Program-made: the position numbers and the translations under genes
Shown here: positions 44,131 through 52,836 of the stretch, in pieces
Position numbering within the stretch: the stretch's first letter is position 1
How the letters are laid out: each line of letters begins with the position of its first letter
The notes under the pieces: model-generated
The model's database searches: none
What the model was told of the DNA's origin: nothing
The model's input: the letters and a program-made list of their open reading frames with translations, nothing else
DNA from: PALSA-1335 sp965231025
GTDB taxonomy: Bacteria; Patescibacteriota; Gracilibacteria; UBA1369
Direction of reading: 5' to 3'
DNA: 64,000 bases
NCBI GenBank assembly: GCA_965231025.1
Contig: OZ246407.1
Location: forward strand, 620,001-684,000

Positions 44131-44277
44131 TTACTGCACACAAATGTCTGTGAACAAAAAACCACCAGGTAATCCCTGAAGTAAAGATTGTAAAGAGACG
44201 ATCATAATACAATCACGGATAAAGCACGCCTCGCTTCGTAAAAAGGAAACTGTGCATAGGCACCGTTTTTGTATCAT
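44131..44277 (-). CDS. Tiny ORF in island I (48 aa, cysteine-rich)
   Basis: ATG at 44277 with AGGGAG 5 nt upstream starts MIQKRCLCTVSF; five cysteines in 48 residues. It is first after the promoter at 44331-44359. Inverted repeats cover its 3' end (GGATTAC and GTAATCC arms), so the message is likely structured there. Family not recognised. Confidence 0.35.
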   Translation of the reverse strand: MIQKRCLCTVSFLRSEACFIRDCIMIVSLQSLLQGLPGGFLFTDICVQ

Positions 44278-44330
44278 GATAACTCCCTACAACCCCGAGT
44301 TGTTAAATATTCCACAAAAAAACCGAACAA

Positions 44331-44359
44331 AGCCTAAAGATAATGTCAAAAACTGTCAA
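44331..44359 (-). promoter_or_regulatory. Promoter reading into island I
   Basis: Minus-strand TTGACA, 17-nt spacer, TAGGCT, starting 10 nt after the end of the MacB-like gene. Start site about 44325. The -10 hexamer equals the one proposed for rplU. Confidence 0.55.
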
Positions 44360-44369
44360 GGGTGAAAAT

Positions 44370-45629
44370 TCAATCAGCCCTCAGGGCCTCTATCGGCTGG
44401 AGCCCGGCAGCCTTCCGGGCAGGTCCGAAGCCAAAAACAATGCCAAAGAGTGATGTAACTGCCAATCCAAGAAGAACCCCCTGCGGGGAAAGACTCATAT
44501 CAATGTTGATTCCCCCCGCCTTCGCTCCATAACTGATGAGGGATGTCAGCAATAAGCCGGTAATGATCCCCAGAACCCCACCTAAAAGCGTAACAACAAC
44601 GGATTCGAGAAGAAACTGAAGCAAAATGTCACGGCGACGGGCACCGACAGCCTTACGCAAACCGATCTCACGTATGCGCTCCGTAACGCTCACATACATA
44701 ATATTCATGATCCCAACGCCGCCGACAACGAGCGAAATGGAAGCTATTGCGCCGAACAAAAGGGACACCGCGCCAAAAACCACTCCTATGGTTTGCATCG
44801 ACTGCTCCGACGTCTCAACGGTGAAATCATCCTTCTTAGGGTCATTCCCCTGAATTCCATGCTGCTTCCGCAAAAACAACTTCAAGTCATCTGCAACAAT
44901 ATCCAAAGAAGAAGGATCGGCAACCTGGACAACGAAATAAGGGATATAATCGTACCCGAGCAGTAATTTCTGCTGTGTTTTAAGGGGAACATAGACGAAA
45001 TCATCATAATTCATGCCGAACGTGGCACCTCTCTTGGTCGTGACGCCGATAACTTTAAAAGTGACGTTGCGCACCCGGATATATTTTCCGACGGCACTTT
45101 CTTCTCCAAAAAGATCTTTTTGAATATCCGGCCCAAGAACCGCAACGCGCGCCAAACTGTCGTCTTCCGCCTGGGTATAAAAACGCCCGGACTCAACCTT
45201 CAGCGAATCGATAGAGGGAAGAGTCGCGGAAGTCCCGTAAATAAAAGTCCGTTTGCTGTTGCTCCGGTAAATAACCTTATCCTGGCCTATCGCGGCACCG
45301 TAACTGTTAGCGACATTGGGAATTTTACGCGAACCGACGACATCGGCAATTTTCATTGTTTTCACCTCGACACCTGTACCGCGGGCGGCACCCGAAGTGG
45401 TCACGTCGGCATCGGGAATTTTTACCTCGATAAAAATGGTATCCGACCCGAAGGAAGCGAGCTGATCGCGGATATAACCCTCCGCGGCGTTGGAAATCCC
45501 CAAAATGACCACCAAAGTCGAGATTCCAATCACGATGCCGACAACCGACAAAATCGTCCGGACACGGTTCTTTCGGAGTGCGTCGAACGCCAAACGAAAA
45601 AGCTCCGTGATATTGAGAAATTTATTCAT
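44370..45629 (-). CDS. MacB/FtsX-type ABC permease (second of pair)
   Basis: The 419-aa permease has an N-terminal helix (IGISTLVVILGISNAAEGYI), a large extracytoplasmic MacB-PCD domain (residues about 45-280) and three C-terminal helices. The FtsX motif VGGVGIMNIMYVSVTERIRE is present, which couples to the ATPase. It overlaps the first permease gene by 8 nt and resembles it closely, so the complex is probably a heterodimer. Substrate (peptide, lipid or antibiotic) is unknown. Confidence 0.9.
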   Translation of the reverse strand: MNKFLNITELFRLAFDALRKNRVRTILSVVGIVIGISTLVVILGISNAAEGYIRDQLASFGSDTIFIEVKIPDADVTTSGAARGTGVEVKTMKIADVVGSRKIPNVANSYGAAIGQDKVIYRSNSKRTFIYGTSATLPSIDSLKVESGRFYTQAEDDSLARVAVLGPDIQKDLFGEESAVGKYIRVRNVTFKVIGVTTKRGATFGMNYDDFVYVPLKTQQKLLLGYDYIPYFVVQVADPSSLDIVADDLKLFLRKQHGIQGNDPKKDDFTVETSEQSMQTIGVVFGAVSLLFGAIASISLVVGGVGIMNIMYVSVTERIREIGLRKAVGARRRDILLQFLLESVVVTLLGGVLGIITGLLLTSLISYGAKAGGINIDMSLSPQGVLLGLAVTSLFGIVFGFGPARKAAGLQPIEALRAD

Positions 45630-46866
45630 AGCGCAAAGCGGTTATTGCGGGAAGGTTCGAAGCCTTTTTCGCGGGATAATAACCAAAAACGACCCCTATC
45701 ACAAAAGAAACCACAAAACCGGTAATCATGGCGTCTACGGAAAAAGAAAGTTCCCAGTAATAACCCAGACTGCGTATAACCAGAGCCACAAGCGAAGTTA
45801 TTCCTATGCCCAAAACAATTCCAATCACGCCTCCGCACGTCGTGATGAAAATCGACTCGATCAGAAACTGGTTCCTGATTTTTGCCGGTTTTGCCCCAAT
45901 CGCCTTTCGTAAACCGATTTCACGGGTTCTTTCCTTCACGATCACATACATCGTATTCATAATGCCAACGCCGCCCACGAGCAAAGAAATCGCCGCGACG
46001 GCAGCCAGTACAAACTTAATGGCGTCGGTCACGCCGCTGATGGCGGAAAGCGCCTGCTCGGTACTCACCACGGTAAAATCGTCATCCTCGGGATCTTTTA
46101 TCTTGTGCCTCACTCTCAACGTTTTTCGCATTTCTTCCATGACCTGTGAAACATAATCACTGTCGTCAACCTTCGCGCTGATACGGTGAACATGGTTTAT
46201 CCCCAGCATGATTTTCTGGGCGGTGCTGATGGGAATATAAATCTGAGCGTCCATGTTCTGGAAAGCCACGGTACCTTTGTACTCAAAATATCCGATCACC
46301 CTGAATTTCTCGTTATTGATCTTTACCATTTCCCCCACGGGGTCCTTGTCGGCAAAAAGATCATTTTTCACGTTATAACCGAGCACCACGACCTTTGCCA
46401 GCCCCTTTTCTTCTTCAGCATTAAAAAAACGGCCGCTGGCGATCTTGCGGTCGATCACATTCGGATAACTCGCGGTAGTACCGTTGTAAGAAGCTCCCAC
46501 CTGCTTACCCATGTAAGAGACGGTCCCCTGTCCGATGGCAAAAGCCGATACCTGGGAAAGATGAGGAACGGCGTTCGATCCCCTCGTCATCGCCAAAGCA
46601 TCCTCATACTTTAACGTGGTAATGACGATTCCATAGACCGAAGCCGGAGGCCCCTCATCCCCTCCCTTGCCCGGCAACACTCCGATCAAATTCGAACCCA
46701 GGCTTTTAATCTGGTTATAAATGAGGCTCTGAGCTCCGGCTCCCGCCGAAACGATGATAATAACGGAAGCCACGCCTATGATAATGCCCAGCATGGTGAG
46801 AAAAGACCGGCCTTTATTGGTAATCAGTCCATTCCAGGCGAGTTTGATGACATTTAGAGTTTCCAT
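45622..46866 (-). CDS. MacB/FtsX-type ABC permease (first of pair)
   Basis: A 414-aa homologue of the following permease: LTMLGIIIGVASVIIIVSAG at the start, a large external domain, then VGGVGIMNTMYVIVKERTRE and the last helices ending in PAKKASNLPAITALRYE. Its start overlaps the ATPase gene by 13 nt. MacB-type systems work by mechanotransmission, pushing substrate from the outer leaflet or periplasm-like space. Here no outer-membrane channel gene accompanies it. Confidence 0.9.
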   Translation of the reverse strand: METLNVIKLAWNGLITNKGRSFLTMLGIIIGVASVIIIVSAGAGAQSLIYNQIKSLGSNLIGVLPGKGGDEGPPASVYGIVITTLKYEDALAMTRGSNAVPHLSQVSAFAIGQGTVSYMGKQVGASYNGTTASYPNVIDRKIASGRFFNAEEEKGLAKVVVLGYNVKNDLFADKDPVGEMVKINNEKFRVIGYFEYKGTVAFQNMDAQIYIPISTAQKIMLGINHVHRISAKVDDSDYVSQVMEEMRKTLRVRHKIKDPEDDDFTVVSTEQALSAISGVTDAIKFVLAAVAAISLLVGGVGIMNTMYVIVKERTREIGLRKAIGAKPAKIRNQFLIESIFITTCGGVIGIVLGIGITSLVALVIRSLGYYWELSFSVDAMITGFVVSFVIGVVFGYYPAKKASNLPAITALRYE

Positions 46867-47564
46867 GATACATTCGGTTCATCGGAAAGAATTTTGCCGT
46901 CGCGGATCGTAACGATGCGCTTGGCGATCTGAGCAACCTCGTTTGAGTGGGTCACGATGACAATCGTTCGCCCCTCAACATTGAGTTTCTTGAACAGTCC
47001 CACAATCTCCTCTGCCGACTTGCTGTCCAGATTGCCGGTAGGTTCATCGGCCAAAATCAGTCGCGGATTGGTGATCAACGCACGGGCAATTGCGACACGC
47101 TGCTGCTGCCCGCCCGAAAGCTCGTTCGGTTTATGGGTTAAACGGTCCTGAAGACCAACCCTGCCCAATACTTCCTCGGCACGCTTTTTTTGTTCGCCCA
47201 AACTCACCCCCTGATACACCAGAGGCAGACGCACATTATCAAGGGAAGTGGTTCTGGGAAGGAGGTTGAAGGCCTGAAAAACAAACCCGACCTTGCGGCT
47301 GCGGATCTCGGCAAGCTCGTCTTCCTCATAATTCGTGACGTCCCTTTCATCAAAGAAATACGTCCCTTCCGAAGCGCTGTCCAGGAAACCCATGATATGC
47401 ATAAGCGTGGATTTCCCGGAACCTGACTGCCCGACTATGGCCAGGAACTCACCCTCATGGACGGTTAAGGTAACCCCGCTGAGAGCCTCCGTGGTAACAC
47501 TTCTTTCCCCCTCACCCATCACGTAGGTTTTTTGGATATCCTTTAACTGGATGAATGGTTTCAT
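46854..47564 (-). CDS. MacB/LolD-type ABC ATPase
   Basis: The 236-aa ATPase powers the permease pair. Walker A is GQSGSGKSTLMHIMG, the signature LSGGQQQRVAIARAL, Walker B LILADEPTGNLDS, and the switch histidine IVIVTHSNEVA. The ATPase is a separate chain rather than fused as in E. coli MacB. Start overlaps the fusion-protein gene by 4 nt. Confidence 0.95.
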   Translation of the reverse strand: MKPFIQLKDIQKTYVMGEGERSVTTEALSGVTLTVHEGEFLAIVGQSGSGKSTLMHIMGFLDSASEGTYFFDERDVTNYEEDELAEIRSRKVGFVFQAFNLLPRTTSLDNVRLPLVYQGVSLGEQKKRAEEVLGRVGLQDRLTHKPNELSGGQQQRVAIARALITNPRLILADEPTGNLDSKSAEEIVGLFKKLNVEGRTIVIVTHSNEVAQIAKRIVTIRDGKILSDEPNVSWKL

Positions 47565-49147
47565 TCCTTGGATTTGGTAAAAGTAACCACTTCTTCTCCC
47601 GCCTGGAGACCGGAAACTATCTCTATAAGTTCATCACCCTGAAGGCCGACCTCCACATTACGTTTTTCAACCTCTTGCTTTTTATCAACAGTTTTCAGAA
47701 CCTGAACGTAAGGCTGGTTCCCGTCATATTGTACCGCCCTCGCCGGAACGTTCAAAACACCCGGTTTGGTGTCGGTTTGAACCGTAAGATTGGCGGTCAT
47801 ACCCGGCTTTACCGATTCACCGGGAGCATCGAACTGAATCTTCACGACATAGTACACCACCCCCTGAACAATGGTTTCCGATGGATCGACCTCGTAAACA
47901 TTGCCCTTGAACTCCTTCACGGTTCCAAAGGCGTCAAAGGTAATGACTGCGTTCTGTCCAACCTGAATCTTGGCAATATCCGCCTCGGATACCAATGCCT
48001 TGATATGCAGATATTTGGAGTCGATCGTAATCAGAGGTTGTGCCATACTCGCCGTTTCACCGACATCCGAACCAAGTGATGTCACAATCCCGTCCGCCGG
48101 AGCCTTCAGCTCGGTCTGATCAAGCTGATACTGTGCCAGATTGACACCAACCCACGCCTGGTCCACCTGGGCCTTCAAGGGTGCGACATCAACCTCGCGC
48201 GGTTTTGCGGTGGTAAGTTTATACTGTTCCTTGGCAGACTGAAGACCGACATTTGCCTTATCAATGACATTACTCACTTCATCGGTCTGACGTTTGTATT
48301 CGACGGTAGCTTTGTCGTAAGCCTCCTGTGCCTGATCAAAGGCATTCTGGGCCTTCTGTACGTTATACTGGGCCGTCTGAATATTGTTGACGTTACTGAC
48401 ATAACTCCCGCTGCCGGCCCCATAAGAAGCTCCGGACGCAGCACCTGCACCGGTTCCCGTGACGGAACCTCCGGCTGCAGCGGAACCTTCACCCTGAGGC
48501 AAAGACCCTCGCATATCACCATAATAATACCCGCTGTCATACACCGAATATGCGGGCTGCTGCCAGGTGTCCATTTGGACGTTTTGCAATGTGTAATTAT
48601 ATTGATCCTGAGCCTGCTCCAGTGAAGTTTTGGCGCTCTGCACGGCCAGGTAGGCACTATTGACGTTTTTCTGGGCAAGATCGGTGAGGGTCTGTTTGGA
48701 AATACTGGAATTCTCCAGATCCATCCGGGCCAGATCAACTTTCAACTGGCTCAATTCAACCTCCTCGGGACGCTGACCGGCCACGGCCTTTGCCAAATTG
48801 GCCTGAGCTATACGCAACACGGCCTTTTGAGACTCCAACTGGTAGTTTGCATCATTGTTTTCCAACACCGCCAAAACATCCCCTTCTTTTACGGCACCAC
48901 CCACTTCGACCAAAATCTTATCGATCCTGGCGCTCCTGGTAAACTGGAGCTGATACCGTATTTTCGGTTCCGTAGTTCCGGTGAGTGCCACTGTTTGGCC
49001 CACATCACCGTTTTCCACCTTTGCCGTCATATATTCCGGGCCGGGCTGAGGAGCAAGCACGCGGCTTGCGATAAAACCGATGATAACCAGGCCTACCAGC
49101 ACGTAGGCAATACGCCGAATGAGACGTGATCGAGAATGAGTCGCCAT
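47561..49147 (-). CDS. MacA/HlyD-type membrane fusion protein with Gly/Ser/Tyr-rich hairpin insert
   Basis: The 528-aa protein has an N-terminal membrane helix (IAYVLVGLVIIGFIASRVLA), a split lipoyl domain, a long coiled-coil hairpin (about 100-330), a beta-barrel and a C-terminal MP domain. Residues about 191-254 at the hairpin tip are low complexity (GYYYGDMRG, GTGAGAASGASYGAGSGSYV), unlike the compact tip that docks TolC in diderms. It leads the four-gene operon. In a monoderm the tip might touch cell wall or S-layer; that is inference. Confidence 0.88.
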   Translation of the reverse strand: MATHSRSRLIRRIAYVLVGLVIIGFIASRVLAPQPGPEYMTAKVENGDVGQTVALTGTTEPKIRYQLQFTRSARIDKILVEVGGAVKEGDVLAVLENNDANYQLESQKAVLRIAQANLAKAVAGQRPEEVELSQLKVDLARMDLENSSISKQTLTDLAQKNVNSAYLAVQSAKTSLEQAQDQYNYTLQNVQMDTWQQPAYSVYDSGYYYGDMRGSLPQGEGSAAAGGSVTGTGAGAASGASYGAGSGSYVSNVNNIQTAQYNVQKAQNAFDQAQEAYDKATVEYKRQTDEVSNVIDKANVGLQSAKEQYKLTTAKPREVDVAPLKAQVDQAWVGVNLAQYQLDQTELKAPADGIVTSLGSDVGETASMAQPLITIDSKYLHIKALVSEADIAKIQVGQNAVITFDAFGTVKEFKGNVYEVDPSETIVQGVVYYVVKIQFDAPGESVKPGMTANLTVQTDTKPGVLNVPARAVQYDGNQPYVQVLKTVDKKQEVEKRNVEVGLQGDELIEIVSGLQAGEEVVTFTKSKE

Positions 49148-49216
49148 AACACAGTGTGAAAATGATGAGAGCGTAATATAACCACAATTCGCGAAAAAGG
49201 CAAGCGTATTGAGGTC

Positions 49217-49252
49217 AAAAAAAACCGCTTCTCCTCTACAGGCAGAAACGGT
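49217..49252 (-). terminator. Rho-independent terminator after the 105-aa gene
   Basis: On the minus strand ACCGTTTCTGCC pairs imperfectly with GGAGAAGCGGT, followed by eight T. It closes the gatB-side unit before the MacA-like gene. Confidence 0.8.
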
Positions 49253-49281
49253 CTTTGGATTGATAAATTCCGGAACTATTC

Positions 49282-49599
49282 TTAGTCGATATCCTTGATC
49301 TTTCTGCGGATCTTTTTGGCTGCCTTATGGACCTTCTCATTCACCATCTCGTTCAACTCATCCCTCTTATTCTTTACGGTATCGAGCAGAGGCTTAAGAT
49401 AGTCCGCGGCATTGCTCAAAAAAGCGAAAGGCTGAACCAGGTAATCGTTCACCCGCTCGGTCGTTTCACTCACGTTGTCGGTGATTCTGGAAACATCGCG
49501 CAGTATCTGAATAACGTAAATAAGCGTTGCGCAGACAAAAATAGCCATAAGAAGGAAACCTACCCCGAGGGCTATATAGAGAAATGACAATGGATCCAT
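49282..49599 (-). CDS. Small membrane protein with coiled-coil tail (105 aa)
   Basis: One membrane helix at residues 5-33 (FLYIALGVGFLLMAIFVCAT) is followed by a polar helix with heptads (ITDNVSETTERVNDYL) and a lysine-rich cytoplasmic end. The plan recalls DUF948-like proteins, whose role is not settled. Gene and terminator suggest its own short unit downstream of gatB. Confidence 0.65.
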   Translation of the reverse strand: MDPLSFLYIALGVGFLLMAIFVCATLIYVIQILRDVSRITDNVSETTERVNDYLVQPFAFLSNAADYLKPLLDTVKNKRDELNEMVNEKVHKAAKKIRRKIKDID

Positions 49600-49634
49600 A
49601 GTTTTGTTTGATTATAAAATAAATGTATTTGAGT

Positions 49635-51071
49635 TTATACGACAAGTTTCTTGAGCAGTTCCTGCACCATCATGGCATTGGCCTGCCCACGGGTCTCCTT
49701 CATCACCTTACCGACCAAAAACTGCAGGGCTGCCTGCTTCCCGGCCTTGAAGTCTTCGATGGATTTTGGATTCTCGGCCAGAATTTTTTTACATATGTCA
49801 CCAAGCTTCCCTTCATCATTCATTTGTACCAATCCTTTTTCCTTCACCACCTCTTCGGGATCCTTCCCTTCCATGTACAACGTCTCAAAAACCTCACCCT
49901 TTGCGATGTTCATGGAAATCTTGCCGTCATTCACCATGGTGATAAGCTTCGACATGATCGCCGGAGTAATTTTGGTTTCAGTGATTCCCAAACCGTCACG
50001 GTTGAGATGACTCATCAAGATGGTCGTGATAAAAGTCGCGGCCTTCTTTGGATCGTTGGTCGCCGCCACAACCTCTTCAAAATACCTCGCCAACTCAAAC
50101 TGCGAACAGAGCAGCAATGCTTCCGCTTCCGAAATCTTCCATTCATTTTGATACCTTTCCTGCTTTTCAACAGGGAGTTCCGGAACTTCCTTCCGGAGCT
50201 GATCGATAAAATCAGGGGTAACGACCAAAGGCGGCAAATCGGGTTCAGGGAAATAACGGTAATCATCCGCACCTTCCTTGTCGCGCAGGAAATAGGTTTT
50301 CTGATGATCGTCCGTCCAGCCGACGGTGATGTTGCCGCTCAACGGTTTTCCCTCATCCCACAAAAAGATCTGGCGCTCGATTTCGTACGCGATGGCCGCC
50401 TCCAACGATTTAAACGAGTTCAAATTCTTGATTTCCGCACGGGGATACAGTTTCGTCTCACCCTTCGGACGGATCGAAACGCTGGCGTCAAAACGCATCA
50501 TCCCCTTTTCCATATCGGCCTCCGAAGACCCAACATACCGGAGGGTCGCCTGAATAGCTTTCGCATAAGCGCTCGCTTCCTGTGGAGTATGAATATCGGG
50601 CTCGCTGACAATCTCCATCAGGGCAATCCCGGACCGGTTGTAATCGCAAAGAGTTCCCCCTTCAACGTGCGTCAATTTTCCCGCGTCGTCTTCAAGATGC
50701 AGACGCGTAATCCGTATTTTTTTCTTTTCCCCGCTCACTTGGATATCAAGCCAGCCTCCGAGTGAAACCGGCTGGTCAAACTGGGAAATCTGGAAGCCCT
50801 TTGGAAGATCCGGGTAAAAATAGTTCTTGCGGTCAAATTTTGAAAAGGACGGAATTTGGCAATGTAAAGCCAAAGCCGCCTTCAGCCCCTTATGCACGGC
50901 CTCCTTGTTGATGACCGGAAGCTGCCCCGGAAAACCCATGCAGACCGGGCAGGTATTCATGTTCGGCTCATTGTCAAAAGCATTACTGCTGCAGGTGCAG
51001 AACATTTTGGTGTTTGTCGAAATCTGCGCGTGTACTTCTAATCCTATGACTGCTTCAAACTTTTCATTCAT
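49635..51071 (-). CDS. gatB: Asp-tRNA(Asn)/Glu-tRNA(Gln) amidotransferase subunit B
   Basis: GatB activates mischarged Glu-tRNA(Gln) or Asp-tRNA(Asn) for amidation with ammonia from GatA. The 478-aa protein has the catalytic cradle (IGLEVHAQISTNTKMFCTCS, TCPVCMGFPGQLP) with zinc cysteines, then EIVSEPDIHTPQEA and the C-terminal YqeY domain (QALLQFLVGKVMKETRGQAN-like end). gatA and gatC are not in the window. Confidence 0.95.
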   Translation of the reverse strand: MNEKFEAVIGLEVHAQISTNTKMFCTCSSNAFDNEPNMNTCPVCMGFPGQLPVINKEAVHKGLKAALALHCQIPSFSKFDRKNYFYPDLPKGFQISQFDQPVSLGGWLDIQVSGEKKKIRITRLHLEDDAGKLTHVEGGTLCDYNRSGIALMEIVSEPDIHTPQEASAYAKAIQATLRYVGSSEADMEKGMMRFDASVSIRPKGETKLYPRAEIKNLNSFKSLEAAIAYEIERQIFLWDEGKPLSGNITVGWTDDHQKTYFLRDKEGADDYRYFPEPDLPPLVVTPDFIDQLRKEVPELPVEKQERYQNEWKISEAEALLLCSQFELARYFEEVVAATNDPKKAATFITTILMSHLNRDGLGITETKITPAIMSKLITMVNDGKISMNIAKGEVFETLYMEGKDPEEVVKEKGLVQMNDEGKLGDICKKILAENPKSIEDFKAGKQAALQFLVGKVMKETRGQANAMMVQELLKKLVV

Positions 51072-51102
51072 ACGGCCAATGTACCAAAAAACGGCCGCGA
51101 AC

Positions 51103-51690
51103 TCAACTCTGATGTAGCTGTTTCCAGACCGCCAGGAGCAAATCTTTAAACCGTGTCAGTGAACCGCTGTTATCAACAACAAAATCCGGATGAGCCGGCC
51201 TGAACTGGAACCGCAAAATTTTTTCAAAAAGAGGCCTGGGCAAACCGCGTTTTTTACTCAGGCGGGCAAATAACACCTCCTTCGGACACTCAATCCACAA
51301 CAGTCCGTCAATCAACGCCTGAAGATATTTTTTTTCGAAATAGGTCGCCTCTACGACAAACACCCCCGGCCCCGATTTATCAATCATGGTCCGTATGCTG
51401 TTCGTAACGAGCGGATGAATAAGATCATGAAGAATCCTTAATTTTTTTGGATCTCCAAAAACGGCCTTTGCCAACTTTTTCCTGTTGAGTTCACCGTTTT
51501 TAAAATACTCCTCCCCGAAAAAACTCAATATTTTACGGTACCCGTCCTCCCCTTTCCGGTACAGCGAATCCACCACCTCATCGGCATCAATAAACCGCGC
51601 GCCGAGCTTCTGGAAAAACATGCCCGCAACCGTTTTGCCGGAACCAATGTACCCCGCGATACCAAGAACATATTTTTTCTGTTTCATCAT
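51103..51690 (-). CDS. coaE: Dephospho-CoA kinase
   Basis: CoaE performs the last step of coenzyme A synthesis. The 195-aa protein has the P-loop GIAGYIGSGKTVAGMFF, the FIDADEVVDSLY motif, HPLV and a lid with LSKKRGLPR. The start overlaps the preceding gene's stop (ATGATGA); an ATG one codon later is equally possible. Confidence 0.9.
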   Translation of the reverse strand: MMKQKKYVLGIAGYIGSGKTVAGMFFQKLGARFIDADEVVDSLYRKGEDGYRKILSFFGEEYFKNGELNRKKLAKAVFGDPKKLRILHDLIHPLVTNSIRTMIDKSGPGVFVVEATYFEKKYLQALIDGLLWIECPKEVLFARLSKKRGLPRPLFEKILRFQFRPAHPDFVVDNSGSLTRFKDLLLAVWKQLHQS

Positions 51691-52085
51691 AAAGCGCCAA
51701 GATCTTTGAGGGCCTTTTCAAACGAACGCAGCGCACGGTCACGGTCGGCTGGAGTAAAATGTATGCCAAGTTCGTGCGCGATCCTGTTCCTTAACTTATG
51801 TGCGCCCCAAACATCGTTCAGATTTGTAAAAAGTTTACCGGCTTTCTTCAGCTGCTCCCCGACACCACCCGCGTATCCCTTTTTCTTCAGAACGATATTC
51901 AAAAGTTTATCGGCATCCATCAATGCATGTTTGCCATCACCCTGCTGACGGATTTTTCTCCATTCAGTCGAAAAAAAAGTCAGATCCCCTTGGCTGAACT
52001 TCTTCCTGGATCTGCGGTACAAGATATAAATGACCAGCAGCAGATCGACGGCCAGGAAAATTCCGATATAAAGATAAAAATCCAT
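51687..52085 (-). CDS. Membrane-anchored helical protein with HEPN-like motif (132 aa)
   Basis: An N-terminal membrane helix (FYLYIGIFLAVDLLLVIYIL) and a basic turn are followed by a soluble helical domain. Near residues 92-102 it reads AHKLRNRIAHEL, the R-x4-H-like pattern of HEPN domains. Some HEPN proteins are ribonucleases; others only bind RNA or nucleotides. Whether this one is catalytic is unknown. It overlaps coaE by 4 nt and follows a PH-domain gene by 15 nt. Confidence 0.6.
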   Translation of the reverse strand: MDFYLYIGIFLAVDLLLVIYILYRRSRKKFSQGDLTFFSTEWRKIRQQGDGKHALMDADKLLNIVLKKKGYAGGVGEQLKKAGKLFTNLNDVWGAHKLRNRIAHELGIHFTPADRDRALRSFEKALKDLGAL

Positions 52086-52100
52086 GGAAGGTGAAGACGT

Positions 52101-52736
52101 TTATTTCTTTGGCGTTTTATAAGGCTTGGCGGGCTTCGGCGGTTCAGCCGGCGGCGGGGTTTCCTGCCCGCTCTTGTTGTGATGACGGATCATCGTGACC
52201 AGGAGGCTCTTTAAAGTTTCGGAATCCTTCATGCTCTGGTCCGACACAAACCTCTCCTGATGGGATAAAATGACCCGTTCAACCTTGGGAGGGTTCACAG
52301 CGTCGGGAAGCTCAATGGCAGAAGACCCGCCGGAACGGTTGATGTGCACGTGACCATAGTTGAAAACGGTGCGGCGAAACCCCTGGATGGCATAACTGAT
52401 ACCCTCAATCATGGGATATTCAAGCCTTGAGGACGAACGGTCGAAAAAACCGCTCCAGTAGGTTTTGAGCAGACTCACGGTCGTCACCAGCAACGCATCG
52501 TGGTACCAGTTAAAAAAGAGGTATATGAGCCGTAAAACACCCACGGCGCCCCAGATCAAAAAGAAAAGGGTGAACTCAGGGAACAGGTAGAACAAAAACA
52601 ACGGCACCAGGAAGGTAAAAAAGAGAATCCGGCCGAGACTGGGCAAGAGAATGAACGGGTGACGATGGAAGACTTCCAATACCTCTTCACCGGGATCCAG
52701 ATGAGGTCGAAACAGAACTTGGGGGATTTTCTTCAT
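52101..52736 (-). CDS. Membrane protein with bacterial PH-like domain (211 aa)
   Basis: The protein starts MKKIPQVLFRPHLDPGEEVL, has two adjacent helices (ILFFTFLVPLFLFYLF and a second), then a PH-like beta domain (WYHDALLVTTVSLLKTYWSG, RLEYPMIEGISYAIQGF, NYGHVHINRSGG). It ends in a proline/lysine-rich tail. This is the YdbS/YdbT-like layout, often linked to envelope stress. The start at 52736 fits the domain; upstream frame is open but unlike coding sequence. Confidence 0.7.
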   Translation of the reverse strand: MKKIPQVLFRPHLDPGEEVLEVFHRHPFILLPSLGRILFFTFLVPLFLFYLFPEFTLFFLIWGAVGVLRLIYLFFNWYHDALLVTTVSLLKTYWSGFFDRSSSRLEYPMIEGISYAIQGFRRTVFNYGHVHINRSGGSSAIELPDAVNPPKVERVILSHQERFVSDQSMKDSETLKSLLVTMIRHHNKSGQETPPPAEPPKPAKPYKTPKK

Positions 52737-52783
52737 AAGTGCCGGCTGATGAGCTTTCTTAAGGGTACTATAATCAACTTTCC

Positions 52784-52812
52784 TTGTAAAGAAAGGGCAT
52801 TGACGGTAAAGT
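52784..52812 (+). promoter_or_regulatory. Candidate promoter for lepB
   Basis: TTGTAA, 17-nt spacer, TAAAGT; start site expected about 18 nt before the lepB ATG. Confidence 0.45.
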
Positions 52813-52836
52813 AACGAGGAATCTTTTTTCCCGATT

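Larger units (their letters stand above)
43642..44369. other. GC-rich island I between wecG and the MacAB-like operon
   Basis: This 728-nt gap holds no gene of normal size. GC content jumps at about 43690-44110, then falls back near the macB side. On the minus strand it has a near-consensus promoter (44331-44359), four tiny ORFs, three of them with good translation-start context, and a strong hairpin at the far end. This reads as one foreign, phage- or plasmid-like leader or immunity-type unit. Origin is unknown and assembly chimerism is possible. Confidence 0.55.
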
